DNA of 64,000 nucleotides from Cetobacterium_A somerae (lineage in GTDB: Bacteria; Fusobacteriota; Fusobacteriia; Fusobacteriales; Fusobacteriaceae). The notes under the pieces are model-generated. The model saw nothing but the letters and a program-made list of their open reading frames with translations. It was not told the origin of the DNA and made no database searches. How positions within the stretch are numbered: position 1 is the stretch's first letter; the number at the start of each line of letters is the position of its first letter. Shown here in pieces: positions 36,958-46,555 of this stretch. Both the position numbers and the translations under genes were made by a program. Where the stretch lies: the NCBI RefSeq assembly GCF_044784365.2, contig NZ_CP173062.2; one strand, written 5' to 3'.

Positions 36958-39900
36958 TTAGAATATATACCCTAATTTAACACCTATAGTGACATTTTTT
37001 CTTTCTTTATTTGTTAAGTAATCTCCTTCGATTCCGTAAGTTATTCCTGAATCTCTTTGTACATCGTAAGCTAAAGTTAGGTTTAGAGATTCTTTTTCAT
37101 TGTCTTTACCTAAAATTGTAAAGTTTGATGTAGAACCTTGAATTTTACCACTCATATTTTCATTATCATATCCACTTAATCCATAAATTCCAGATAATCC
37201 AGCAGATAATTGACTAACAGTTCCTTTACTATAAAGAGTTTTACTAATGTTAAATCCCAACTTCCCATCTAAATAGTTATAGTTTTGCTTAGCTATATCT
37301 AAAGCCAACTTCTCCTTTGATTCTTCAATACTATTTTGAATAATTAATGAGTATGATAATAGCCCTTTTACACCAATCTTCATATCTTTAGGAAGTGGAT
37401 AATCATAAATAACTCCACTATAAAGATTTAATCCATTTGTCTTAGGTTTACTTTTAAAACTTAAATCTTGGTAGTTATTTTTTAACTTTCTATTTACATC
37501 ATACTCTCCATATTGAGCTCCTATTCCAGATATTATATTAAAGTTAGGAGTATATGCATATCTTCCATATCCACCTAAATATAGAGATTGCCCTTTTATA
37601 CTTGAATTTGTTGTCACTGTATCAAGACTATCTTTTTTTATTTCTTGGTGATTAGAAGTAGCTCCTCCAAAAATTCCACCAATTTTAAAAGAATCATTCA
37701 TCTTTTTTTCATAAAGAGCATACCCAGTATTTATATTTCCTTTAAAATCATCTTCCACATCTCTATTAGATATATATCCACCATCTACATATGAATCTTT
37801 TTCAAAACTATTTTGAACTCCAAAAGGCAATGAAGTAAATGTATTCAACTCATTTTTAGATATTTTATTTAAATACTTGTAGATATTTCTTTTTGACATT
37901 TGGTCAGTTAACATCTTTAATTCACTTAAAGCCTCTTGTTCTCTCACACCTCCAAATACAGTTTTCTTATTTGTAGAAGTAGTTGTTTCCCAGATACTTC
38001 CAATTTTTTTAGCATCTTTAATACTTTTGTAAACTTCATTTTCTAGATTATCTAAACCTTGAACTCTATCTTTTACAACAACTTGAACTAAAGAGTTACC
38101 ATTCTCATCACTTTTATTAAGCTCTTTAATCTCGTGGACTATAGAATCTGAATCTAATTTAATTTTAGATTTTAAAAACTCTTCCCCACTAGTAGTGAAG
38201 TTTCTAACTGTTGTTTCCAAAGGTCTTCCCATATTTATAGTTGAGTCTTCATCAATTTTAGAAACTATCATTTCAATGGAAAACTTATTCTTTTCATTTA
38301 AATCTAAAACATATGCATTTGTAAACTCAATATCTTTATCAGAATCTCTAAAGGCATGTTGTATAAGATGTCCCTTATTATCTTTAACATCTGTATCTAT
38401 ATCTAAAGTTAAAGAGTGGTTTCCTGATAGAGATGGATTTTTTTCATCTCCTATAGCTCTTCCAACTTCTACAACAGCTATATTTTTAAGTTTAGCATAT
38501 GGTCCTAAAATTATATTTGTTCCATATTTTCCTGTAAATTGCTCTGTTATTCTAAGTTTATTATACCCTTCTCCTAAATCGATAGTTCCATCAACTCTAC
38601 CCTTACCTCTAAACTCTATATTTTTAGATTCTATTTCAAGTATTAAATTTTTATCAGAAAGGATTCGATCAGTCCACTTTCTCCATATTGCCTCTTTCTC
38701 CTCGGGATTATCATCTCTCCAACTAGCAAATCCAGTGAAAAAACCATGTTCTTTTTGAATACTTTCAATCTTTTCATACTCTGCTAAGTATTTATTAAAG
38801 TCTGTTTTTTCATATTTTTTCATATTCTCATAAAGCGGAGTTACTTCAGCTAAATATTTTTCCAATGCTTTTTCAAACTCTCCACCTTTTTTAAAAGGTA
38901 TTACCCATTTAGCATTAAACTCATCCTCTTCCATCTCACCACTTTTTAACTTCTGCTTATCAGCAGTTAATTTTTCAATAGAGTTAGAATATTTAGTTAC
39001 ATATTTAGATTCATCTTTTAACATATCCTCTAAACTTTTTCCCTCGTTTCCATAGTAACTTCCCCCTGTTATTCTAAGATTCTCTTTAGAAATACCTTTA
39101 TCTTCAATATACATATTTGAATCTTTTGTATAAAAAATTTGTCCCTGCTCATTTTTAGGTTCGTAAGTATATATTTTTGTATATACAGTTTCATTTAAAG
39201 TTTGATCATATCCCTCTCTAATTCTAACTCCTTGTAAATCCCATAGAACTCTCCACTCCTCCTTGCCATTTTTAGTAAATAACTCACCATTTTTTAACTC
39301 TGTTTCAACACCATTCTCTTTTAATTTTTCATGGAGATATTTAGCAACTTCCTCTTTAGGTTTACCTTGAATTTTCTCTCTATAATCTTTCATAGGTATA
39401 TCTAAAGGATTTGCAGTATCGTAACTTTTATTTAAAGTTTTATTTATATTTGTATAAACACCTTCAATACTATATTTTTCATTTTTATTATCTCTTATTT
39501 TTTCTACAGTTTTATTATAATCATCACTTTTTTTGAAAATAATATCCTTTACACTATTTCCATTTCCAAAGTAAAATCTCTTTTCATAGTTATTTCCAAC
39601 AAAGGGTAGTTTCTCTTTTAAAGATTTATCAATTGCATTTAACTTATTTTCTACAATATCAATTGCAGAGTGATAAGTTTCCCCTTTATAAAATCCTCTG
39701 ACTCCTGTAAGTTCTATCTTATCGTTGGCATGGGCCATTGCAACAATATCAATTCCATTATCTTTGGGACCTAAATCATGTGTACTTCCCTCTAAGTAAG
39801 CGGAATTTATACCTTTTTTTTGTTTATTTGATCCACAACTCTTAATATATTTTCATAAGCTCCTTTTTCTATTGTTTCAGGAGGAATAGATATTATTGGT

Positions 39901-39968
39901 AAATCATTTGCATATATTTTTCCGCTCAATGCTAACAGTGCTAAAAGTAAATATTTATTTTTTTTCAT
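36958..39968 (-). pseudogene. Autotransporter, out of frame at an A8 tract (probably phase variable)
   Basis: The start at 39968 gives a signal peptide (MKKNKYLLLALLALSGKIYA) and runs about 50 codons to a run of eight A (T8 on the + strand, 39824-39831), after which it meets TAA. The adjacent frame is open from the tract through GINSAYLEGSTHDLGPKD to 36958, ending VKLGYIF, a Phe-terminal outer-membrane barrel. One added base in the tract would give a single protein of about 1003 residues: signal peptide, ~640-residue charged passenger, ~280-residue autotransporter barrel. It lies 15 bases after the TonB receptor and is probably cotranscribed. In the state read here only the truncated peptide is made. 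Confidence 0.85.
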
Positions 39969-39983
39969 ATTTTAATCTCTCCT

Positions 39984-42209
39984 TTAAAATTTAACATTTA
40001 ATCCTATATAGTAGTTTCTCTCTGGTGCAGGAACTGCTTCAATACTTGTTTCTCTCAAGTTATATTTAGTAGAAGCTAAGTTTTTAATACCAGCTCTAAC
40101 TGATGAATACTCATCTAATTTATATGTAACTCCCACATCTAAAACACCATAACCATCAATTTTATAACTAAAGCTTTTATCCTCTTCACTCATCTCTCTT
40201 CCCTCTTTGCTACTTATATAGGTATAAGTTCCGTTTAAAGATAGATTATCTGTTAAGCTATACTTAGTTCCTAATGTAAGCTTTACCTTTGGAACTAAAG
40301 GAACTTTATCTCCTTTTTTAATTTGAGCTTTTTCATTTCCTTTTAGAGTTTTAGCATCTATAAAAGTTAAAGACTCATTAAAGGTAAACTTCCCTAAGTA
40401 TTGCTCTGTTTCTGCTTCTAAACCAAGTCTTCTTGTTTTTCCAATGTTTTTATATTGCCATCTTTTTATAGCTGGATTAGTAACTCCAGATTGAATTAAT
40501 ACAATCTCATTATCTGTATCTGTTGCAAAGAAAGTTAAACTAGCATATGAATCATAGATATAATCTCTAACTCCTAACTCTATAGTATTTGTAGTTTCAG
40601 CTTTTAAATGATTATCCACATATATAGAGGATACATTAACATTAGGTGGAACAAAGAAACCTACACTTTTATCAGAAGCTAATTTTTTGTCATGAATTTT
40701 ATCTGTTAATTGAGATGGAAAAGGAGTTATAAAACCTCTTTCATATCTTGTATAGAAATTTCCAGTATCTCTATATTTATATAAAAGTCCTAACTCTCCA
40801 GCATAGTTTTCCATTTTTCTATCAGTTTCTATAGTTTGAATTTTAGGATTAATTAATGGCATCTCATTAGGACCATTAATTCTGCTTCCAGTATACTTTG
40901 TATACTCTCCTCTTACTCCAGTTGTAAGATCAAGTTTATTTGTAAGATTATATTTATTAAAGGCATATATTCCGTGGGACTCTTTAGTTAAGTTGATTTT
41001 AACTTTATTTGTAACAGCTTTTCGATCTTCTGGAGATAGAGCTACATACATTCCATACTCGTTATAATATGTTTTTAAAATTTCAGAAGTAACATTAGAA
41101 TCTCTTTTTACATTGGCTTTTGTATAGTCATATCCTAAAATTAACTCTCCTTTGTCATACTCATATTTAGTCTTAAGTTTAACTCCATTTTTTTCCTCTT
41201 TAAACTTTGCACTCATAAGAGATTTAACATCATAAAAATTATAATAGGATCTCACATCAGAGTATTTTCTAGAAGATAACTCTATTAGTATGTCATCGAC
41301 ACTTTCTGTAGATATATCTCTTTCCTGTTTTTGATTGAAAAAAGATGCTCCAAAGAGTAGTTTATCTGTAGCTCTGTATTCGTAATCAAAAACATTACTT
41401 TCAGATTTTGTATCTACATCTAAGTTCAGACCAGGAGCTCTTCTGTTTATTTCTAATATTTTTTTACTAACTTCATTTGTTCCATTATCTTTTTCATTAC
41501 CTCTTCTACCTTGATAACGAATTTTATGTTTATCACTTATTTTATAATCAAACCCTCCTAAGAAGATTTTGTTTTCTTTTTCCTCATCCTCTCGATACCC
41601 TTCGCTATTACTATAGTTAAATCCATAGTTTACATATAGATCTTTTGTGACATTGTATCCACCTGCAAATCCTAAATCTCTATCGTCAAATGAGCCGTAA
41701 TTTAGATCCATAAAGAAGTTATTTTTTGTGGTATTGGAGTTTGTAGAAATGTTTATAACTCCACCAACAGTTCCACTTCCATATAGAGTTGCTCCACCAC
41801 CTGGGATTATCTCAATTTTTTTTATACTTTCAACAGGGATAGAGTTAATGGGTAAACTAGCCATTGATTCCTCTGTTGGGTTAATAGAGATACCATCTAC
41901 CATAACTTTAACTCTACTCAGAGATTTCTCTCCACTTCCTCTCATATCTATCCTAGGCCCAAAAGCTGTATTTTGTACGATAACTCCAGGAGCTTCCCTT
42001 AGTATAGCTTCAACGTTTTCATATTTTTTTTCTTGTATCTTTTCTTGAGTAATGATTGTTGTATTTTTAGATTCCACAACATTAAATATAGAACCCCCAG
42101 TTCTAGTGTTATCTGTTATATGAGAGGTTTGTAATTCAACCACTCCTATATCATCTGAATATGAGTTTGCACAAAATGCTAAACACATAACAAATAGATA
42201 TTTTTTCAT
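39984..42209 (-). CDS. TonB-dependent outer-membrane receptor
   Basis: 741 residues. Signal peptide MKKYLFVMCLAFCANSYS, then plug domain with NVEAILREAPGVIVQNTAFGPRIDMRGSGE, VKVMVDGISINP and IEIIPGGGATLYGSGTVGGVINI. The 22-stranded barrel ends in LNVKF with terminal Phe. It imports a siderophore or haem-like ligand driven by TonB, whose genes are not in the window. The promoter region holds a perfect 16-bp-arm palindrome. No ligand can be named. Confidence 0.92.
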   Translation of the reverse strand: MKKYLFVMCLAFCANSYSDDIGVVELQTSHITDNTRTGGSIFNVVESKNTTIITQEKIQEKKYENVEAILREAPGVIVQNTAFGPRIDMRGSGEKSLSRVKVMVDGISINPTEESMASLPINSIPVESIKKIEIIPGGGATLYGSGTVGGVINISTNSNTTKNNFFMDLNYGSFDDRDLGFAGGYNVTKDLYVNYGFNYSNSEGYREDEEKENKIFLGGFDYKISDKHKIRYQGRRGNEKDNGTNEVSKKILEINRRAPGLNLDVDTKSESNVFDYEYRATDKLLFGASFFNQKQERDISTESVDDILIELSSRKYSDVRSYYNFYDVKSLMSAKFKEEKNGVKLKTKYEYDKGELILGYDYTKANVKRDSNVTSEILKTYYNEYGMYVALSPEDRKAVTNKVKINLTKESHGIYAFNKYNLTNKLDLTTGVRGEYTKYTGSRINGPNEMPLINPKIQTIETDRKMENYAGELGLLYKYRDTGNFYTRYERGFITPFPSQLTDKIHDKKLASDKSVGFFVPPNVNVSSIYVDNHLKAETTNTIELGVRDYIYDSYASLTFFATDTDNEIVLIQSGVTNPAIKRWQYKNIGKTRRLGLEAETEQYLGKFTFNESLTFIDAKTLKGNEKAQIKKGDKVPLVPKVKLTLGTKYSLTDNLSLNGTYTYISSKEGREMSEEDKSFSYKIDGYGVLDVGVTYKLDEYSSVRAGIKNLASTKYNLRETSIEAVPAPERNYYIGLNVKF

Positions 42210-42229
42210 TTAAATCCCTCCACTGTATC

Positions 42230-42278
42230 ATTTTACAAATATTTTAACAATCAAAATATTTGTAAAATAATTATAAAG
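42230..42278 (-). promoter_or_regulatory. Palindromic operator and -10 box of the TonB receptor/autotransporter operon
   Basis: ATTTTACAAATATTTT and AAAATATTTGTAAAAT flank AACAATC (42230-42268). A minus-strand TATAAT lies at 42275-42270, directly upstream, so a protein bound here would block transcription start. It shares the TTTGTAAAA core with the palindrome before the siderophore importer. Confidence 0.75.
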
Positions 42279-42398
42279 TAAAAACATAGAAAATTATTTT
42301 TTATAACATGAAAAGTTGAATTTTTTACATGAATTATTGTTTGAAAATATATTGTAAATGTATTTATAGATTAAAGTAATGTGAATGCACTACTTTTT

Positions 42399-42427
42399 TT
42401 GTTTAAAAATATAAGGTATGGTATAAT
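42399..42427 (+). promoter_or_regulatory. Sigma-70 type promoter for AAA-ATPase gene
   Basis: TTGTTT and TATAAT are separated by 17 bases, ending 28 bases before the ATG at 42456. Confidence 0.65.
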
Positions 42428-42455
42428 ATAAGAAAATATATGGTGAGGTGAAAGC

Positions 42456-44060
42456 ATGATTAAGAAAAGTTTACCAGTGGGAATAGATGATTTTAAAAAA
42501 ATAATAGAGAAAAACTATTATTTTGTAGATAAATCAATGTTGATAGACGAACTATTAAATAAAAGATCAGAAGTGACACTATTATCAAGACCAAGAAGAT
42601 TTGGAAAAACTTTAAATATGTCAATGCTGAACTATTTTTTTAATATAGAGGACAAAGATAATAATAAAAAGCTATTTGAAGGACTAGCTATTTCAAATAC
42701 AGATAAAATGAAGTATATGGGAGAGTATCCAGTAATATATATAAGTTTGAAAGAGATAAAGGTTAATAATTGGGACCTTTGCTTAAATAAGTTGCATCTA
42801 TTATTGCAAAATGAATATGATAAATATAATTTAACTTTGGAGAAGAAAAGAGAAAATCAAGAAAATGCAATTTTAGATTTATCAAAATTTTTATATGAAA
42901 AATATAAGAAGAAAGTGATAATATTGATAGATGAATATGATACTCCATTAGTCACAGCACACTCACAGGGGTATTATGATGAAGCAATATTTTTCTTTCG
43001 AAACTTTTTAAGTGCAGCGTTAAAGGGAAATCCATATTTAGAGTTTTCAGTACTTACAGGGATATTAAGAGTAGCTAAAGAAAGCATATTTTCAGGACTA
43101 AATAATCTTGCAGTGTCAACAATTTTAGATAAAGATTTTAATCATTTTGGTTTGACTGAAGATGAAGTAGAAGAGTTATTAAAATATTATGAGTTAGAGT
43201 ATGAATTAGAAGAGGTTAAAAAGTGGTATAATGGATATAAATTTGGAAATAAGTTAGTTTATAATCCATGGTCATTAATTAATTTTGCTAATAAAAATGA
43301 ATTAAATCCTTATTGGGTAAATACAAGTGACAATACCTTGATAAAACAATTATTGACTAAAAACGATGAAAAGGTGTTCGAAGAGTTAGAGCTAGTATTT
43401 AAAGGTGAAACAATATGGGAAACAATTTCGGAGAATATAATTTTTGATGATTTAGATAATATAAATACTATTTGGTCTTTAATGTTATTTTCAGGATATT
43501 TAACATATGAAGATATAAGAATTTCTACAATAACTGGACTTAAATCATATTCCTTAAAAATACCTAACCAAGAAATCAAAAGTTTCTTTAGACAAAGTTT
43601 TATAGAAACATATACAAAAGGAGATGTACATTTCTATGGTCTTATGATGGAAGATCTATTTTTAGGGAATCTAACTTCATTTGTGAATAGATTTAAAAAA
43701 ATGTATGCTTCAGCTGTAAGTTATCATGATACAGGAGATAATGAAAAGTACTATCATCATTTTATGCTAGGTTTGCTTTTGACATTAGGGGATAAATATA
43801 TAATAACTTCTAATAGAGAAAGTGGGTATGGAAGATATGATATAGCTTTAGAGCCTAAAGATAAAAGAAATTATGGGTTGATATTTGAATTTAAAATAGG
43901 GGATAAAAATTCTATTAAAGATAAAGCTAAAGAAGCTTTAGCTCAAATAAATGAAAAGAAATACGATACATCTATGAAAAATAATGGAGTATCAAAAGTT
44001 ATAAAAATAGGAATGGCTTTTAGTGGAAAAGATGTAGCTATTGAAAGTGAAGTTGAGTAA
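42456..44060 (+). CDS. AAA-ATPase-like protein with C-terminal PD-(D/E)XK nuclease-like domain
   Basis: 534 residues. The N-terminus LPVGIDDFKKIIEKNYYFVDKSMLIDELL and LLSRPRRFGKTLNMSML is the AAA-ATPase_9-like family, whose P-loop is replaced by RRFGKT. IILIDEYDTPL is the Walker B-like motif and KWYNGYKFG a family block. The C-terminus YGRYDIALEPKD followed by GLIFEFKIG fits a PD-(D/E)XK domain (D...ExK). Members occur in many copies in anaerobe genomes and their role is unsettled. A decayed direct copy lies at 36325. Confidence 0.85.
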   Translation: MIKKSLPVGIDDFKKIIEKNYYFVDKSMLIDELLNKRSEVTLLSRPRRFGKTLNMSMLNYFFNIEDKDNNKKLFEGLAISNTDKMKYMGEYPVIYISLKEIKVNNWDLCLNKLHLLLQNEYDKYNLTLEKKRENQENAILDLSKFLYEKYKKKVIILIDEYDTPLVTAHSQGYYDEAIFFFRNFLSAALKGNPYLEFSVLTGILRVAKESIFSGLNNLAVSTILDKDFNHFGLTEDEVEELLKYYELEYELEEVKKWYNGYKFGNKLVYNPWSLINFANKNELNPYWVNTSDNTLIKQLLTKNDEKVFEELELVFKGETIWETISENIIFDDLDNINTIWSLMLFSGYLTYEDIRISTITGLKSYSLKIPNQEIKSFFRQSFIETYTKGDVHFYGLMMEDLFLGNLTSFVNRFKKMYASAVSYHDTGDNEKYYHHFMLGLLLTLGDKYIITSNRESGYGRYDIALEPKDKRNYGLIFEFKIGDKNSIKDKAKEALAQINEKKYDTSMKNNGVSKVIKIGMAFSGKDVAIESEVE

Positions 44061-44063
44061 ATA

Positions 44064-44097
44064 AAAAAGTTGCAGAAAAAAATCTGCAACTTTTTTT
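44064..44097 (+). terminator. Terminator after AAA-ATPase gene
   Basis: AAAAAGTTGCAG pairs with CTGCAACTTTTT across AAAAAAAT and ends in a T run. Confidence 0.85.
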
Positions 44098-44168
44098 AAT
44101 ACACAAAAAATACACAAAGTTAAAGTAGAATAATGTAAAAAAAATTTATATAGATTCAGGAGGAGTAA

Positions 44169-45455
44169 ATGAAAAAGTTATTAGGTTTGCTAGTTTTGTT
44201 TTCAACAGTAGCATTTTCAAGGGAATTAACATTAGAAAGTGCAATTGACTTGGCTTTAGAAAATGGAAAAACTATTAAAACATCTGAACTTTCTAAAGAG
44301 AACGCAGAGTTAAATGTGAAAAGAGCTTTTAAAACCTCTTTACCAAAGGTTACTTATAATGGTCAATTTCAAAGAGCGGAACATACTACACGTAGTATGA
44401 TAGATATAGTAAATTCTGATGGAACGATAGGTGATGGAGCAAAAAGTGGTTACTCACAAAGTGTTGGACTTTATCAACCACTATTTAGAGGTGGAGCTAT
44501 AACAGGTGGAATTTTAGGTGCAAAAGCATCTAAAAATATAGCTGATTTATATTTCTGGGCTGAAAAAAGAGATGTGAGATTAGATATGATCTCTTTATAT
44601 TCAAGTATAATAAATTTTGAAAAAAATCTAACAGTTTTAGAAAGCTCTAGAAAAGAGTTGCAAGCTAGATATGATAAACAAAATGAGCAATTAAATTTAA
44701 AGTTAGTTACAAAAGCTGATCTATTAAAAACAGAGTATTCTATTTTAGATTTAGAAGCACAAATAACTGGAACTAAAACAAACTTAGAAATAGCTAAAAA
44801 GGATTTGAAACTGAAGTTAATGATTCCAAATAACGAAGATATTACTTTAAAGGATTTCCAAGTACCAGAGAATTTAACATCAGGCATTGATTTTGGAAAA
44901 GATTTAGATGAAGCACTAACAAATAGTTTATCTGCTAAATTGGCAGTGAATAAAGTTGATTATGCTCAAGCTGAAAAGATAGTGGCAAGATCAAGTTTGT
45001 TACCACAAGTTGATGCCTTTGCAACATATGGAACTTCAAAAGAGAGTCATAACTTTGAAAATAGTTTTGACAATGCAGAGTGGAGAGGGGGAGTTTCTGT
45101 AAAGTGGGATGTATTTTCATTTGGAAGTGGAATTGATGAATACAATGTAGCAAAAAACAATGAGAATATAGAGTTTATAAATAAAGAGTTAACATCAGAT
45201 AATATAAAACTATCTGTTACAAAAAATTATAGAGAGCTAATACGTTTACAGCAACTAAAAGATTCTAGAAGTAAAGCGTTAGAAGCTGCAACAGAAAACT
45301 TTAATATAGATACAGAGAGATACAATGAGGGACTAATTTCAACTGTGGATTTTTTATTATCAGAAAGTCAATATAGACAGGCAGCTGTAGATTATAACTC
45401 AGCAGTGCTAGATTATTATGTAGCCTTTGAAACATATAGATCTTCGCTTATATAG
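44169..45455 (+). CDS. TolC-family outer-membrane efflux protein
   Basis: 428 residues. Signal peptide MKKLLGLLVLFSTVAFS, then RELTLESAIDLALENGKTIK, the standard TolC-family opening, repeated in the second half (DEALTNSLSAKLAVNK). Long helical repeats and NEGLISTVDFLLSESQYRQAAVDYNSAVLDYYVAFETYRSSL complete the fold. It is the outer-membrane channel for the MFP and RND genes that follow. RBS CAGGAGGAG. Confidence 0.9.
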   Translation: MKKLLGLLVLFSTVAFSRELTLESAIDLALENGKTIKTSELSKENAELNVKRAFKTSLPKVTYNGQFQRAEHTTRSMIDIVNSDGTIGDGAKSGYSQSVGLYQPLFRGGAITGGILGAKASKNIADLYFWAEKRDVRLDMISLYSSIINFEKNLTVLESSRKELQARYDKQNEQLNLKLVTKADLLKTEYSILDLEAQITGTKTNLEIAKKDLKLKLMIPNNEDITLKDFQVPENLTSGIDFGKDLDEALTNSLSAKLAVNKVDYAQAEKIVARSSLLPQVDAFATYGTSKESHNFENSFDNAEWRGGVSVKWDVFSFGSGIDEYNVAKNNENIEFINKELTSDNIKLSVTKNYRELIRLQQLKDSRSKALEAATENFNIDTERYNEGLISTVDFLLSESQYRQAAVDYNSAVLDYYVAFETYRSSLI

Positions 45456-45484
45456 TATAGAAAAGAATAATTGGAGGGAAAATA

Positions 45485-46546
45485 GTGAAAAAATTACTGG
45501 GAATATTAATATCATTAATACTAATTGGATGTGGTAATAGCAATGGAAAACAAAAATCAAAAGAAGCTTTAGGAAAAAATATTAAAATATCTGAAGTAAA
45601 ACCAGAGTTAATAACAAGACTAAATATATCAAGTGGAGTGACGGAACCTTTAAATGAGGTTAAAGTTGTAACTAAAACAGGTGGTACTGTAAAAAGTATA
45701 AACTTTAAAAATGGAGATAAAGTAAAAAAAGATCAAATTATATTAGTTTTAGAAGACCAAGAAGTGCAATCAGCTTATTTAAAAGCTCAAGCAACGTATG
45801 TATCTAATAAAGCTGACTTTGAAATAAAAAGAAAAAACTATGAAAAGTTTAAACAACTTTATGACAAAAATCTTATATCAGAGGATGAGTATTTGACTAA
45901 AAAAACAGGGTATCTTCAATCTGAAAGTGATTTGAAAAGTTCAGAAGCAACTTATTTATCAGCTAAAAAAGATTTTGAAGATTTAGTTGTGAAATCTAAA
46001 TTAGATGGAGTTATTACTGATTTAAATCTGAAGCTTTATGAAAAAATACCTTCGAATACTGATCTAGTAACAGTTGTAGATATTAGTAAAATTCTTGTAA
46101 AAACAGGAGTTTCTGTTCATGAGATAAGTCAGTTGTCTGTTGGAAATAAAGCAGAGATAGATTTAGAGGGAATTGAAAATAACTATTTTGGTAGTGTATA
46201 TGAAATAAATCCTGTAGCTAATAAAGATAATAAAAAATACCAAATAAAAGTAGAGATTGAAAATCCAGAGGGAAAAATAAAAAAAGGTATGTATTCTAAA
46301 GTACTAGTTGAAACTGGTAAACAAAATGGATATCTAGTTCCTAAAAATGCCATTGTTATAAAGGAACTATATTCGTATATTTTTGTTGTAGAAAATGATG
46401 AAGCTAGAAGAATAAAGATTGAAAGAGGATATTCTAATGGAGATAAACAAGAGGTTATAAGTGACGAACTTTATTCTAATATGAAACTTGTAACAGAGGG
46501 ACAATTTTTATTAGAGGATAGAGATAAGGTAAACATTATAGATTAG
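45485..46546 (+). CDS. RND efflux periplasmic adaptor (membrane fusion) lipoprotein
   Basis: 353 residues. The signal peptide ends in LILIGCG, a lipobox. VVTKTGGTVKSINFKNGDKVKKDQIILVLED is the first half of the lipoyl domain; a coiled-coil hairpin follows (about residues 100-160), then DLVVKSKLDGVITDLNL and the beta-barrel. GTG start with GGAGGGAAAATA upstream. It joins the TolC channel to the RND pump. Confidence 0.9.
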   Translation: MKKLLGILISLILIGCGNSNGKQKSKEALGKNIKISEVKPELITRLNISSGVTEPLNEVKVVTKTGGTVKSINFKNGDKVKKDQIILVLEDQEVQSAYLKAQATYVSNKADFEIKRKNYEKFKQLYDKNLISEDEYLTKKTGYLQSESDLKSSEATYLSAKKDFEDLVVKSKLDGVITDLNLKLYEKIPSNTDLVTVVDISKILVKTGVSVHEISQLSVGNKAEIDLEGIENNYFGSVYEINPVANKDNKKYQIKVEIENPEGKIKKGMYSKVLVETGKQNGYLVPKNAIVIKELYSYIFVVENDEARRIKIERGYSNGDKQEVISDELYSNMKLVTEGQFLLEDRDKVNIID

Positions 46547-46555
46547 GGGGAACAC

